DNA of 60,000 bases from Bugula neritina (Eukaryota > Bryozoa > Gymnolaemata > Cheilostomatida > Bugulidae): NCBI GenBank assembly GCA_964035545.1, contig OZ037765.1, forward strand, positions 8,710,698 through 8,770,697. Direction: 5' to 3'. This document shows, in pieces, positions 26,001-37,849 of the stretch (the first letter of the stretch is position 1; every line of letters begins with the position of its first letter). The notes beneath the pieces are model-generated. The model was not told the DNA's origin and searched no databases. It saw only the letters and a program-made list of their open reading frames with translations. Made by a program: the position numbers and the translations under genes.

Positions 26001-28932
26001 GAAAACAAAGTGTTAGGATTTATTTTTTACTAGTGAAAAGCTGGTGAGCCCAGTTTAAATCAGATTGTGAAGTGCTACAGCTCATGAGGTAAAGAAATTA
26101 CATCGATGCATGTCAAGTATTGCTTTTTACTTTTGTAGATATTATGCCATATCCCAACCATTAAGAGCTAAATCAGTTTGCACTACAAATCATGCTAGAG
26201 CTGTTATTCTGTCTATATGGATCTTTGCTAGTGCTTTATCTCTGCCAGTAATATTTGTACAGGTAAAGCAATTTATTATTCTTGTATCATAAAACATGTA
26301 TTACTAAGTTGCTGCTATTTGCAAATTATCATTGTTTATTGCCCTATACACTCTAGTATACATAACAGATATTATCCTGCACAGATTTTCCATAATGATG
26401 CTTTACCTGTTTTTATAGCTTTTATGCTTGATGATACAATATTATTATGTACTCTCACGCAAGTTTTTAGTCACCATCCCTGTGAGAAAACTCCTGATGT
26501 AAAAGGTTTTTGTTAAATCAGGCTAAGGACTTATTAAGATGAGGCACAGGAGCAATTATGACTGGATGCTCTTCTTAACATAACCAATGGCCTTTGTCAG
26601 GGCTCAAACCTATGACTTCGTGCTTACTAGGCAAATGCTCTAACTTCTAGACACCAGCTGCTTCCTATGATAAAATATTTAACGCAGCCTGTTGTGAGAT
26701 TTCTCTCAAATTAAAGCTGGGGTTGCCAAAATCGGTTGAAGAATAAAATTTGCCGCTGTACAATATGAGTTCTAGAATATTCGGTTGTTGAAAGTTAGAA
26801 TGCAGAAAAGCTTATAACATAACTATAACCCAGAGTTTCTGAATGAAATAAAACTGAGAAACAACTTTTGGTGGGAGCTGGGAGTTCAGATGGGGGTTTA
26901 GGCTTGGGTCTGGGGTGGAGATTTGAGTTTGGGAGTGTAGGTTTGGGTTCGTAGTTTAGAGTTTGGGTTTGAGAAAATTTAATACCAGTGTACATGCCAT
27001 TTTTATCTACTTTCCCATTTGTGCCATTATTATCTGTGCCGTCTTTACCTGTGCCACTTTTACCTAAAATTATATATTATCATAATGCAATTAATCTAGA
27101 ACTCATACTGAATCATAATATGATGGCGCCCACTTTTTAAAGTTAACCACACTAAAAACAAGTTTGATTTTATTAAATTTTGACTTTCAAACAAAATCTT
27201 GCTCAATGCAAGCAGCGCATTGAAAAAATATTCATGCAGTTTGATTGATCAAGTTGGAGTTGGGAGTTACCTCTAAATCATTTATGCCCCGGAAGTACGT
27301 AAAGTGGGCTAAACTTCTCAGATGTGCATGAAGTCATGAACTATTATAAAACTCCGTGGTTTTCACAGTTTAATCTAAATTTTAGTCTGAGGATTTTTCT
27401 ACACAATTCAAAGTCACCTGCAGTGAAACATTCTTAAACACCACCTATGGCTTATCTGCTACACCGCTCTTGTTCATTTTGTTTTTCTATTAATTCACCC
27501 AACTTGTTTAACCAAACTAAAATATAAAACAGAGAATACAATGTTTTATGAGTTACTATTATAGAAATGTATGTTTGTAGAACTACCATGCTATTGGACT
27601 AATCACCCCCATATACAGCTGCGATAAATCTTACATAAATGACAGGAAAAAAGAATTGCTTGTTCAGGGTTATGAGATGTATATGATGGCTCTAATGTTT
27701 GTTGTTCCTGTCATAGTGATGCTATGCACATATATAGGAGTGTGTGTTCAACTGTGGGCTGCCACTGATCGGATAACAAAAATAAGGTGATTGTTCGAGG
27801 GTATTTCCTGTCGCATTGAGAGAAATAACAGCTTTTATAATTCATTCGAAATTAGTAGTAACCATGATAACAACGTGATCCTGATATTATGAAATTCCCA
27901 GAGCAGATTGGAATATGAAATGTAGTAATAACCAATAACTAAATAGTAAACTCTTATTAGCTTTGTTTACAATTTTATGCAACTAATTAATAGTATGTCT
28001 ATATAGTGAGCCTTCAACACCAGAGAATGGAAGTCCAAAACTCCAGACTTGTGTAAGTCGACAAGAAAGTAGAGCCACTAATGAGTCAGTATATAAAATG
28101 TCAAGACAAGTTCACAATTCTAAAGAGGCCAAAATTAGATGGCAGGTACAGACAAATCTTGACCTAAACTGCATTGAATAATATTAGGCCTCAGGGCTTA
28201 ATGTAAAACCGAAAGGAACATATAATAATTGCTGACATTAAGCCAATAAAACTGGAGCACTAAAACTTATGCCTGATGCTAAAAAATTTTTATAAAAAGT
28301 AATTGTGAACAATAAAACATAATTTGAGACTTTTTAAAGTTTAGTTATTTCCTGTTTATGTGTCTATGTTATTTATTTTGCCAGGTTTTGAAAATGTTGT
28401 TTGTGGTGGTGATTATATTCATACTCTGTTGGTGCCCACTCCTCACTTACAACATCATAGTGGCTGTGGGTTTAGTGAAACTTTACGTGCCTCAGGACTA
28501 TCCATATGCTACTCATTTGAACAGGGCATTCTCCCTGCTAGCATACGCCAACAGCTGTCTTAATCCCATAGTCTATGGATTCATGTCCAGATACTTCAGA
28601 AAAAGTTTCAAGCAGGTAAAACATAGTTTATACAGCCTAATTATAACTCTTCTCGCATAATAATGATATATTTTTGTCCCATTGTATAAATTCTGCACAG
28701 CAAATGCATTCTGTAGGCATTATCAAGCTGTTGCTTATTGCGAAGAAGTAGATATAGAAGTTGCAGAAGTAAGAAATACACAGACCGATCCTCTTCCAGC
28801 CTTCGGAGGTACGGAGATGCAGGATGTGGTACTGATACGGCCAAACGTAACACTATAACTACTCTAGCTGCAGATTCTACTTTAAGTCGCAGCCCGCCAA
28901 TTTCCCCTCACGGTACTTACTCTGCAAAGTAA
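22050..28932 (+). CDS. Rhodopsin-class (class A) GPCR, peptide-receptor type, 7 exons
   Basis: A plasma-membrane G-protein-coupled receptor; ligand unknown. Exons: 22050-22391, 23099-23220, 26139-26262, 27581-27786, 28007-28145, 28385-28615, 28717-28932, all in phase, 459 aa. Visible hallmarks: N-glycosylation sites N19 and N24 in a Tyr-rich acidic N-terminus; TM1 GN (N75); TM2 LACAD (D103); C130 before TM3 and C210 in extracellular loop 2 for the conserved disulfide; E154-R155-Y156 at the end of TM3; CWCP in TM6 (326-329); NPIVY in TM7 (371-375); then FRKSFK (helix 8) and a CC pair (393-394) suited to palmitoylation, followed by a Ser/Arg-rich tail. The TM3 end (AISVERYYAISQPLRA) and TM7 (YANSCLNPIVYGFMS) look like invertebrate neuropeptide receptors (CCK/sulfakinin, trissin or elevenin-like), but I cannot assign a subfamily. 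The start is the first ATG in frame. An AATAAA overlaps the stop (28931-28936). Confidence 0.9.
23001..23066. repeat. (AT)n microsatellite in GPCR intron 1
   Basis: A 66-bp uninterrupted AT dinucleotide run ending about 30 bp upstream of the exon 2 acceptor (exon starts 23099). Its nearness to the splice site could affect branch-point placement if the length changes. Confidence 0.97.
26444..26666 (-). mobile_element. tRNA-derived SINE, copy A, in GPCR intron 3
   Basis: Read on the minus strand from 26666, it begins with a tRNA-like head: an anticodon arm with TTGC-CTAGTAA-GCA (anticodon AGT, Thr-like) and a B-box-like GGTTTGAGCCC. The body contains GCATCCAGTCATAATTGCTC and CTTAGCCTGATTTAACA. 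The element is flanked by a 13-bp target-site duplication with one mismatch: ATGATACAATATT (26431-26443) and ATGATAAAATATT (26667-26679). Copy B at 59349-59553 shares head and body. Confidence 0.9.
26870..27065 (+). repeat. G-rich degenerate TTTGGG tract followed by a 15-bp minisatellite
   Basis: 26870-26970 is G-skewed with repeated GTTTGGG/GTTTAGG words and four or more G-runs close together near 26871-26920. At 26995-27065 about five copies of a 15-bp unit follow (GTGCCATTATTATCT, GTGCCGTCTTTACCT and similar). Both lie in GPCR intron 3. Confidence 0.7.
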
Positions 28933-30931
28933 TAAAGTGTAATGTGCAGCACTTGTGAGGTTGTATAAATTGACAAACTATTTATTTTCATATTACTCTG
29001 TGCTTCTTCTATAAAATCTTGCAGTTTGAGATCCTTTGAGATAACTCCGCACTGCTTTCTCTACCATGAAGAAGCCTATATATAAATACTTTTGCTAAAG
29101 AACATATTATATTCTCAGCTTCATTGATAAAATTTAATGTTATTTATATAAATTAAGATATAAATATAACAGGTTATGCTAATAATAAAGGAAAAAATCC
29201 ATTGGGCAATTTATTGAATGTGGCTAGTTTTTATCTTCTCAAAAGTAAGAGTAATCCACTAGTATTATTCTAATTTGTAAAATTTTTATTGGACTGTAAT
29301 TTTTGTTGAATTGATTTTATCTAACATTTGTAATTAATCCTACTACTATTTGAAAAAATGATATTTTCTTGTAAAAATATAGCTATAAAATTTATAATCA
29401 ATTCAATTTTGATAATTCAGGTATATAATATAAAACTCTCTCTATATATACATGTATATAATATATTCTTATACATTTGAAAATCCAAAATAATGTGATT
29501 TTTTTCTTGCACGTTGTAACACTGTGTTCTATTTGGCTAAATGTTAAAGAGTTAATCTTTTTATTAAATTTCAAAATTTTGCTTTGCCTGGACTTTATAG
29601 CAATCTCAAAGTATGCATTATGGAAGATACTTGCTAGCTTGTAAATCAATATTATTATATAATGTATGCTAGAAATCAATAACAAAGACTTTATAAATCC
29701 AAGTGACCGCTGCTGTTATTAACAGCTAATATTGTGTGCACACACACTATAGTGGGCAGGTTAAAAAGCCAGCGTTGTAAATGCATAACCTTTTGCTATT
29801 TTAACATAATGTAATTAGGTAGAGAATCTTTTATCTTTGGTAAGGCTTAAATGCTACATTATAGGAAAATACCAAACTCGGTTTTTAAAATTTTCTATTT
29901 ACATAACTATGCTATTGTAGAAATTGGTCGGTACGTCATGTTGAGTTATATTTCCTTAAGCTTACACTGACTAACATGAACAATAGAACAGATAAATAGT
30001 TGAGTAGATACTGGATAGTTTAATGAGTGAAAAATAATAATTACTGAATGAAAAACTAAGCATACTTCATTGGATTTGAAATAAGAACAGTTGAAAATAA
30101 TATGTATGGCTATCAATGCTAAGAGGTAATGTTTGGATAAAATATTATATATTTCACTAATGAAAAATTGTTGCTCTACCATATGGTAGTTATATTAAAA
30201 TTATTCATATCATGTCATTGAAATTTCAATAGGTAATAAGAAGCTTATTTAATTTATAATATTAAGTTGTTTTTAGCTAGGATGAGGTGTAGTAAAATGA
30301 ACTATATTTGCTTCACTCAATTTTTTATTATAATGATCTGCTAATTGCATGCCTGAAAACTTAAAGCAAAGCTATGAATTAGCTAAACCATAATATTTGA
30401 ATGGGGGATATCAAATGCTAGTGTTTCTCAAGAACTCAGCCTTAACATAAATTATTAACTATTTTGTTAAGGCTTCTATGAGTTTATCACAAAACTAAAT
30501 AAACATGGGTGCTCGAGTATGCCTAGTTGCATTATTTGTACTATTATAGACACCAGGCTTACTAACTTACGATGGTATATTCATAGTAAGATAAAAAAAG
30601 CGTGGAATAGTGTTTAACAGTTTAATAATGCAGTTTTATGCCCTTTGTATTGAATAATAATTGCTCATTTATGAAATCTATAAATTTGTAAAAGCATATT
30701 TTGAAGGACAAAGTTTTTTTTTAAATATTGTGAGGTCTTAGAATTGTTTATTTTAATATAATGTTTATAAACCATACGCCAAGACAAATATTAGAGTTGT
30801 CTTCTTTTTTCTTTACACATTTGTAGCACCTCAATAGTCGATTATTATTCGCAAGTATTACATTAAAAATTGTAAAAGTTTAAAGCCGCTTATGAATTTC
30901 GTAAGTTCTGTTAAGCTTCAATAGTTACAAA
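28933..30931. other. Intergenic, GPCR 3' side to TMEM53
   Basis: AT-rich, with no exon, RNA gene or well-defined repeat recognised. It should contain the GPCR 3' UTR and the TMEM53 promoter; neither end could be located from the sequence. Confidence 0.4.
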
Positions 30932-32817
30932 ATGGCGGAACAAGAGGGAGATGATTTAGAGTATCATGTCACATTTCCTACTCCAAAACCTGGCAGTGAC
31001 CAAATATCTGGATACAATAGTGTAGAAGATTTGCTTCGAAAAAGAGAAACCGCCGTTCTCTTAATAGGATGGATGAATTGCCAAGATAAATATCTGGCAA
31101 AATATAGTAAATTATACGAAGATATCGGGTGAGTTTTAGTTGAAGTTTAACTTTTACTTAATTAAAGTTTAATTTTGAGGTTTAATTAGAAGTTTAAGTT
31201 ATGTGCAACTTAAACCAAGCGCGTAGCACAGTTTTGTTTTGCATTATGAATTGGTGTATTTGCAATAATCTATTAAAGTAACAGCTATTACTAGGTTCCA
31301 ATGCCTAGACTAGCCTGAAAAATTGTTAGGGCGGTTGAACTTGATCAAAGTTCAACAGGGCCACGAATCATGACTATTAGCAATATTAGGACAATCATTC
31401 AGCCATAATCTCTTTTTTTCCACATTTATGACTTTCGGTCATGTTTTCAACAGATTGTGACTATAGGTAAACCTAAGATAATAACTATTAGTACTTCTGA
31501 TGTTTTTTATCAGTGGCAACACACATTATATCGGTTTTGTGAAGAAATCAACTCAAAATACTATGCACCCATAATCATATATGTTATTGAATAAAAGAAA
31601 GGTAGCGTCAATATTCATTTAGCTAATGTTTTATGCGTTGAATGTTTTTGCAGATTTGTAGTTGAATTTTTTTTATGATATTCATAATTGTCTCAAGTAA
31701 GGGCTGATTAATTTTAAATAGAAGTTAGCTCCAATAAGCTTTTAGTCATTAATTTGAGTTCAATAATAACTCGGTTTACTCTTCTATATTTTGCTGAATA
31801 AAGGAGCCTAAAAATTGGGGAAATACTGCAGAATTTTTTATAGACTAAGGCGTTTTCAAGATGCTATAGAACTAGAGTAGGCATAAATATAAATTTGATT
31901 AATATTACTGGTCCAAGGAAGTCTATTTCTATGACCAATTCTTAGTTAAGATGTTAATTCAAGCAAAATTTATATTTTCTTCTGATTCCACAATTAAAGT
32001 GACATTTTCACTACTGCTCAGTTGCTTTATATATGCTGACCTATTTTTTTATGACAGATCATAAACTACATGGTTTTATTTGTTGCATATATCTTACTGT
32101 AACACTGCTCATTTTACATAACACATTTTGTATTTTAGGTGTACAACTGTTAGATACAGCCCATCGTTTAAAGATGTAACTGATGCAAACGCAACAAGCA
32201 TAGCAAAGAAATTGCTTGAAGTGGTGGTCGACATGAATCTTTGTGATAACCCAGTCTTATTTCATGTGTTTAGCAATGGAGGTTGTAAAATATACAGCTG
32301 CATGAGAAGAGAGTTGGAGAACAACCCATACTTTGAGGACATCACTAAATTAGGAGTGCTGTATGATAGTGCCCCTGGAAATCTTAGCATAAATCAACAG
32401 GTTGCAAGTGTTACTAGTAACCTACAAGCTAATCTGTGGACTAGCTTGTTGAGAATAGCTTGCTATGCGTCACTTTCTCTTGCTTATGGGTTAAAGAGAA
32501 TTCTGCACCTGTTCGGACAGACGGTACATGAAACATTGTATGACAGAATGATGTACTATCAAGATGGTTGCCCAGAAATTTATCTCTATAGCAAAGCAGA
32601 TGAGATTGTCAAATCAAGCGATATCGATAACATGATTGAAAAACGGCGCATTCAAGGTGTTGATATCACAGCCATTTGCTGGGTTGATTCTTCACATGTT
32701 CAGCATTTTCGACTTCATCAAGAAGATTACACTAAAAACTGCTATGATTTTTTGAGCAAATGTATAATAGCATCATTGGAAGGTGAATATGTAGATTTAG
32801 ATTACAAGGACAAATGA
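30932..32817 (+). CDS. TMEM53: TMEM53 (NET4), DUF829 alpha/beta-hydrolase-fold protein
   Basis: TMEM53/NET4 is a nuclear-envelope membrane protein of the DUF829 (PF05705) family; its biochemical activity is not firmly known. Exons 30932-31128 and 32139-32817 join in phase (2/1) to give 291 aa, close to the vertebrate length. Family marks: LLIGWMNCQDKYLAKYSKLY near the N-terminus; a nucleophile-elbow-like FHVFSNGG (S111); YDSAPG; a hydrophobic, probably membrane-associated stretch (LLRIACYASLSLAYGL); YDRMMYYQ; LYSKADEIV; and DSSHVQHFRLH, which would supply the Asp and His of a hydrolase triad. The start ATG has a good context (AAAATGGCG). It is convergent with PUS3, with 247 bp between stops; an AATAAA lies near 32920. 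Confidence 0.92.
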
Positions 32818-33064
32818 CCTTAACCTCAACCATACAAAACTTGAATGTGTTAACACACAGAGCTTTTTTAACATATATTTTACATGCTAATAGTATTAGT
32901 TGTGTTCTTTTAGGTTGTATTTAATAAAATATGATTTTTTTTAAAGGTTTTTAAGCAATGTAGCTGCTAGGATGATTTCACATTTTTTTGAAACTTTCAC
33001 AGTTTAATATCTGAATAGAATGTGCAAACTTTATAAAAATATAAAACAGCACTAGTAACATATA

Positions 33065-34706
33065 CTAATTGTTTTCTTTAACTAATTCTGTACTATTCAA
33101 AAATTTATTCAATTTTCGACGCTTTGCAAAATGTTCTTTTCTATCCTCAAGACTACCGCAAGTTGTTCGGCCAAGTAATGGTCTGTATGTAGTGTGTCGT
33201 CGGTAATCAGACACCAAAATATCAGCTTGGTAATTATTCAGAGATGGAGCATTATCCTTAAGACTTCCAATTACAGATCTAAGCATGAAACTCTTGATTG
33301 AGTGTTCAGCCCACTGCTGCTGGTAGTGAGACAAGAGTTTCTCCACTTCAACTACAAATTATTTAAAGCAAAGCATATTAGTGCACGACCGATACTTCAA
33401 TGGCATAGGTAATGGAAATAGAGATTGGCCTCGAGTATTCTGCTATACAACTAAACATATGATTTAATGAAGTTAGAAATATTTTCAACAGGCTCTCGCT
33501 ATTTTCATTACTGTTTTTTCTAAGCAGAACTATATTATGTAATGCATATGCACTTGCTATATAAAATGACGCAAAATACAAAAATATACTTTATATAACT
33601 GCTTGTAACATGTTTATTGTGTCTGGTACTTTATCAAGCCCATTTTTGTAATTAGAAGCACCTTATTATATATGTATATTACCTGAATCATATATCCATG
33701 ATAAATCGGTGTAAGAACAATCAAAAAGATTTAAAGGTAGTTCACTGGCCATTGTATATTGAGGTTTGCAAGGATTTCGCTCTATATCAAACAGCTCATC
33801 AAGTATCTCTGGTTTCTCTTGTCCTTTCCCAATCATAAATAATAAAGCCATTATACAGCGTATCTGGTGCCAAAGAAATGCTTTGCTAACAACTGTAAAT
33901 GTGCACATAGAATAGCCATCGGAATCACTAGCAACTGTAACTCCAGCTGAATCAATGTGACGTATAAAACTGATAACACCATTTCCTACATCCATCTTGC
34001 ACAGGTTTCTAAAATCATGAGTCCCAACAAGCTTCTTTGCAGCCAAATCCATGATTTCAACATTTAGGTCTCCTTTCGCGAAAAAGTATTTGTAAGTTCT
34101 AGAGTTACAATCAAACCTGGCACTGAAATCTGGTTGAACTGGTGCCCATGCCAAAACCCTTATTTCATCTGGCAATATTCTGTTCAAAATTCCAGCAAAG
34201 TCAATTTCAGGTTTTTCATTGTCAGTAGGTGCAGCAGTAGGATTGGCTATCACACCAATTCCAGATGACTGAGTAGTTCGGAGATCTATAGATATAACTT
34301 GGCAAAAAGCACTGACACCTTTATCAGTTCGACCACACCGATGATAGTTTGAGGTTTCTCTGTTTTCAATCAATTTGGCAGTAATTAATGCTTCAAACAA
34401 TGCATGTTCTATAGTTTTATTTGTGTCCTCTTGCACAACAAAGCCTTTATAATCCCATCCAAGATAGGCTATCTTCAATGCTACATGGCGCTTGTTGTAC
34501 TTGGACCAATCAAAAGGCCGATTTTTTAATTTTGCTTTTCCTACTTTCTGGTCATTAGATTTAGCTATAATGTTTTTTAGCTGATTGACGTGAAACTCTA
34601 ATTGCCGAATCCTGTCTACCAGATCTTCCTTGCTCAGAGAATTTAGATCAGCTGTTTTGATGGTGGCTGAAGTGGTGATAAAATTGTCAGCAGCTTTAGT
34701 AGCCAT
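33065..34706 (-). CDS. PUS3: PUS3, tRNA pseudouridine-38/39 synthase
   Basis: PUS3 (yeast Deg1, TruA family) isomerises uridine to pseudouridine at tRNA positions 38 and 39. Exons 34706-33683 and 33351-33065 join in phase 1 to give 436 aa; human PUS3 is about 481 aa, the difference lying mainly in the tail. Features: a short coiled-coil-like N-terminus (SLSKEDLVDRIRQLEFHVNQL); the domain start HVALKIAYLGWDYKGFVVQE; the catalytic motif YHRCGRTDKGVSAF with the essential Asp at D128; ARFDCNSRTYKYFF; FRNLCKMDVGNG; KAFLWHQIRCIMALLFMIG. Exon 2 carries the basic tail (RRKLNKF). No mitochondrial signal is evident. The ATG at 34706 has a good context and is the first in frame. Confidence 0.94.
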
Positions 34707-35214
34707 TTTTCAGGAAATTACTAAAACATAAGATAAAAACAATTGAGTTTACTATATTGATTAGGCTTGTTTTATCGGGTGAGGGTACATTTGAACCGTA
34801 GTTTTTGATGAGAATTTGTAACCAGTATTGAAATGAAAAACAAATTTTCAAGTTGGATAAAAACATGACCAGAAAACAGTTGTAAAATTTCTTAATTTTA
34901 AACAGACAAATATTACTGCACCAATTATAGGCTAGAAGAGTTGGTTTAGAGCTACAAATGAAGCAGTAAAAATATAAAATGCTTTTTCACTAGTAGGAGC
35001 ATAAACTTTTTTTCCTTTTCACTAACAATTCCATGTTAAACTTCCTATTTTTATCACTAAAACCAATTTTAATTTTCTTGATGTTTAATAAATTATACTT
35101 ATAGGTATTAGCTACTAAAAGAGACATAAAGCTAGTAATTAACATAAGATAGTAAAAATAGAATTGACATGCAGCTAGAAGTTCTTAAAAAACAACCAAC
35201 CAAAGTTCTTTCTT
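34707..35214. other. PUS3 upstream region
   Basis: AT-rich, with no exon seen. It presumably carries the PUS3 promoter and 5' UTR. Confidence 0.35.
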
Positions 35215-36250
35215 ATATTTATATTACACTAATTGTAGTAACAGTTACTATTACTATTAGCAGTAGTACTACAGTAATTGTGAATATATTACATTTACAA
35301 CACTGATGGTGATACTGATGATGTCACTCTAATAGTAATTATGGCTATAACTATAACTATTGGCCACTCAGATTTAGAACAAAAATTAAAAATAAAATGA
35401 CTATAAAATTAATCTGAACTTAGAGTTATACCATAGTATAACTATAAATATTAGTATAGCTATTTAATTTTATATGATTAAGTATAAATATTACTAGTTT
35501 ACTTCGAGTTTTAGCCTTTATGCTTAGGGTTTGAGTTAAAATTTGAATTTCAATTTATTAGTGATAACTAAAATTTAAATAATTTCATCAACTAACAGTA
35601 ATTTAACAACTCTAAGACTCAAAGTTAGACTCCAAGTACTAAAAGCAGAACTACAAGTACTAGTAGATAAATCATAAATTTAAAACTAAATTTAAATAAT
35701 TATTATTATAAATTCAACCTGAAACTTACACTGTAAAATTTTACTTGAATTAAGAGTAAGAGACAGAGTAATACTAATAGTAATACTAATACTGTAATAG
35801 CAATAATAATATTAATACTATTAGTACTAATACTAATACTAATAGCAATACTAATATCATAGACTGCGAGCAGGTCTTGGGACTTAACCCAATCAAGATC
35901 AAGACCAGCTATAACAGCAAGTGTAACTCTAAGAGTGAATATTGATAGCAGTAACACTAACAAGTACATCTAACAACTAGTACTAGTACTACTAGTAGTA
36001 GTACTACTACTAGTCTAGTGCATTCACTACACTCTACTCTACAGTACAGTATGAGTATGACTTTGAGTATGAGTACTACTACTAGTACTACTACTACTAA
36101 TCTGCTACTACAGTACTACTAGTACTAGTAGTACTAAAGTACAGGTACTAGTAGTAGACGTAGTACCTGTTAGTACCTGTGGCTGTAGTACTAATTGTAC
36201 TAGTAGTAGAACTACGTCTACTGTTCAGTGTTCTACTAGTACTAGTAACT
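35215..36250. repeat. Degenerate phased repeat with self-complementary ACTAGT/AGTACT core
   Basis: The left part (35215-35860) is made of related words such as TAGTAA, CAGTTA and CTATTA, and TAATAC/TAATAG at 35765-35850. The right part (about 35970-36250) is dominated by ACTAGTACTAGT and CTACTAGTAGTAC words, which are their own reverse complements or nearly so, giving extensive potential hairpins. Shorter hydrophobic reading frames here are repeat artefacts. Confidence 0.75.
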
Positions 36251-37009
36251 TTTATTTATTTTTAATGATCAGTATTTTAGAAAAAGCCATAGAAGTGCAA
36301 ACAAAAACTTCTTACGCAAAAGTGGTGTGGTATCTGCTTGGCCCTTTGCTGGAAACAGCCAGAGTGATTAATTATAATTATTCCTCGACGTTTGGAAACC
36401 AGCGTGATACAGACAACCATACGTTGGAAACAAAGCGGTAGAGGAATACAAAGCATTATAATGGATGCGGCGATTCAGCTAGCTGAAGTTGATGCAAGTT
36501 GTTGTAACTTTTATTTGCCATTTATATTATCGAAATAGTTAGTTGTATAGTTCATTAACGAGAGACCAAAAAGCAGGTTATCTTTTAGATTTAGGACTAC
36601 GTTCTTGCATCATATTATAAACAGTCAGAAAACTGCTATCTGAAGCCTGGAATTAAAAGTCAACTTTATCCTATCCAAATTTTGATGAGGGTTTGAAAAG
36701 GGATTGCAATTTATAGTACACGCCTGCCTGCAACTTAGCGCTCTCAATAGCCTCTTTCAATATTTAAGTAGTGTTGTGGACTAGGCAAGCGTTATTTTCT
36801 TTTCATTCATTTTATGAATGCACAATGACAATTACACTAACATTGTCATATTTTTGCACGTTTAATGATAGTTAGGACTGGCCGTCAATTTTATGACCAT
36901 TTAATTTCATAAAAATTTTACCTGCATTGATTAGTATTGCATTTACTAATAATAATATTATCACTATTAAATAATTATTAAATTTAATTAGACTTGGTTG
37001 TTAGACTTC
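36251..37009. other. Unassigned intergenic stretch
   Basis: Less repetitive and slightly more GC-rich than its flanks near 36300-36480, with a short ATG frame at 36461 (MDAAIQLAEVDASCC) that ends after about 25 codons. It may be a non-coding exon or promoter fragment; no gene was recognised. Confidence 0.25.
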
Positions 37010-37470
37010 GTGTTACAATAAGTATAACAATATCAATATGAATAATGAATATCAATATGAAATTGGATATACTATATTATTATATAGTATGAGTATATAA
37101 TCACTATATAGTATATAGACTTAAACTTAGTTAATAAGTTATACTTATACTTATAGTTATACTTATAGTTATAGTAATACTAATACTAATACTAATAGTA
37201 ATACTACTAATAGTAATAGTTACAATTATAATAATTAATAAATAATACTAATGCTAATACTAATAGTATTAGTATTGTAATAGTAAATACTTATTGCTAA
37301 TAGTAATAGTAATACTAAGTCTAATACTAATAGTATTACTATTGGTAATAGTTATACTCTAGAAGTAAAAGTAGACAGTTTCACTTTCAGTTTGAGTTTG
37401 ACTTTGACTTTAAGTCACTGAGTAACTGTAAGTGAGTTACACTTACTCAAAGTTACTGCTACTGTTAGAC
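37010..37470. repeat. Degenerate 6-bp phased repeat
   Basis: Runs of ATACTT, ATAGTT, ATACTA and ATAGTA hexamers (about 37130-37210) pass into TAATAC/TAATAG, then CTAATA/GTAATA (about 37290-37350), then TCACTT/TGAGTT/TGACTT (about 37380-37420). The base composition drifts but the 6-bp step is kept, as at the other loci of this type. Confidence 0.75.
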
Positions 37471-37849
37471 TTTTCAAGCTAACAAAACTGGAAAGTACCA
37501 AGTCTGCTAGTACCACTAAATGTTTAATTTTACATTAATATGAAATTATATATTGCGTTTTTAATATTTATTATAATTAACTCACCTCGTAAAAATTAGA
37601 ACACTCTGCTAAAACTTACAGGTGCAAAATGATGAGTGTCTCTTATGTTGTTTTTGTTTGGATTTATCATATGTTGAAATATACCTATTCTAGCATGTAG
37701 CTAAGTTTGAACATTTTAATGGTTAATTGTAATTGGGTTTTAGCACATAGCTAAGCTGATATTTTGTTATGAGGTGGTATCCTCAAATCTCTAATGCTTC
37801 AAGGAAAAAAAATGTTGTAAAAGGTCTGTGAGAATGCAGAAATAGATGT

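Noticed and set aside
35706-35969. Hydrophobic 87-codon minus-strand frame resembling a membrane protein
   Set aside because: It lies wholly within the degenerate phased repeat; periodic TAATA/AGTAT words give Ile/Leu/Val/Ser runs by chance.
36461-36535. Short ATG frame MDAAIQLAEVDASCC
   Set aside because: Stops after about 25 codons, no homology, no clear donor; kept only as a remark in the intergenic entry.
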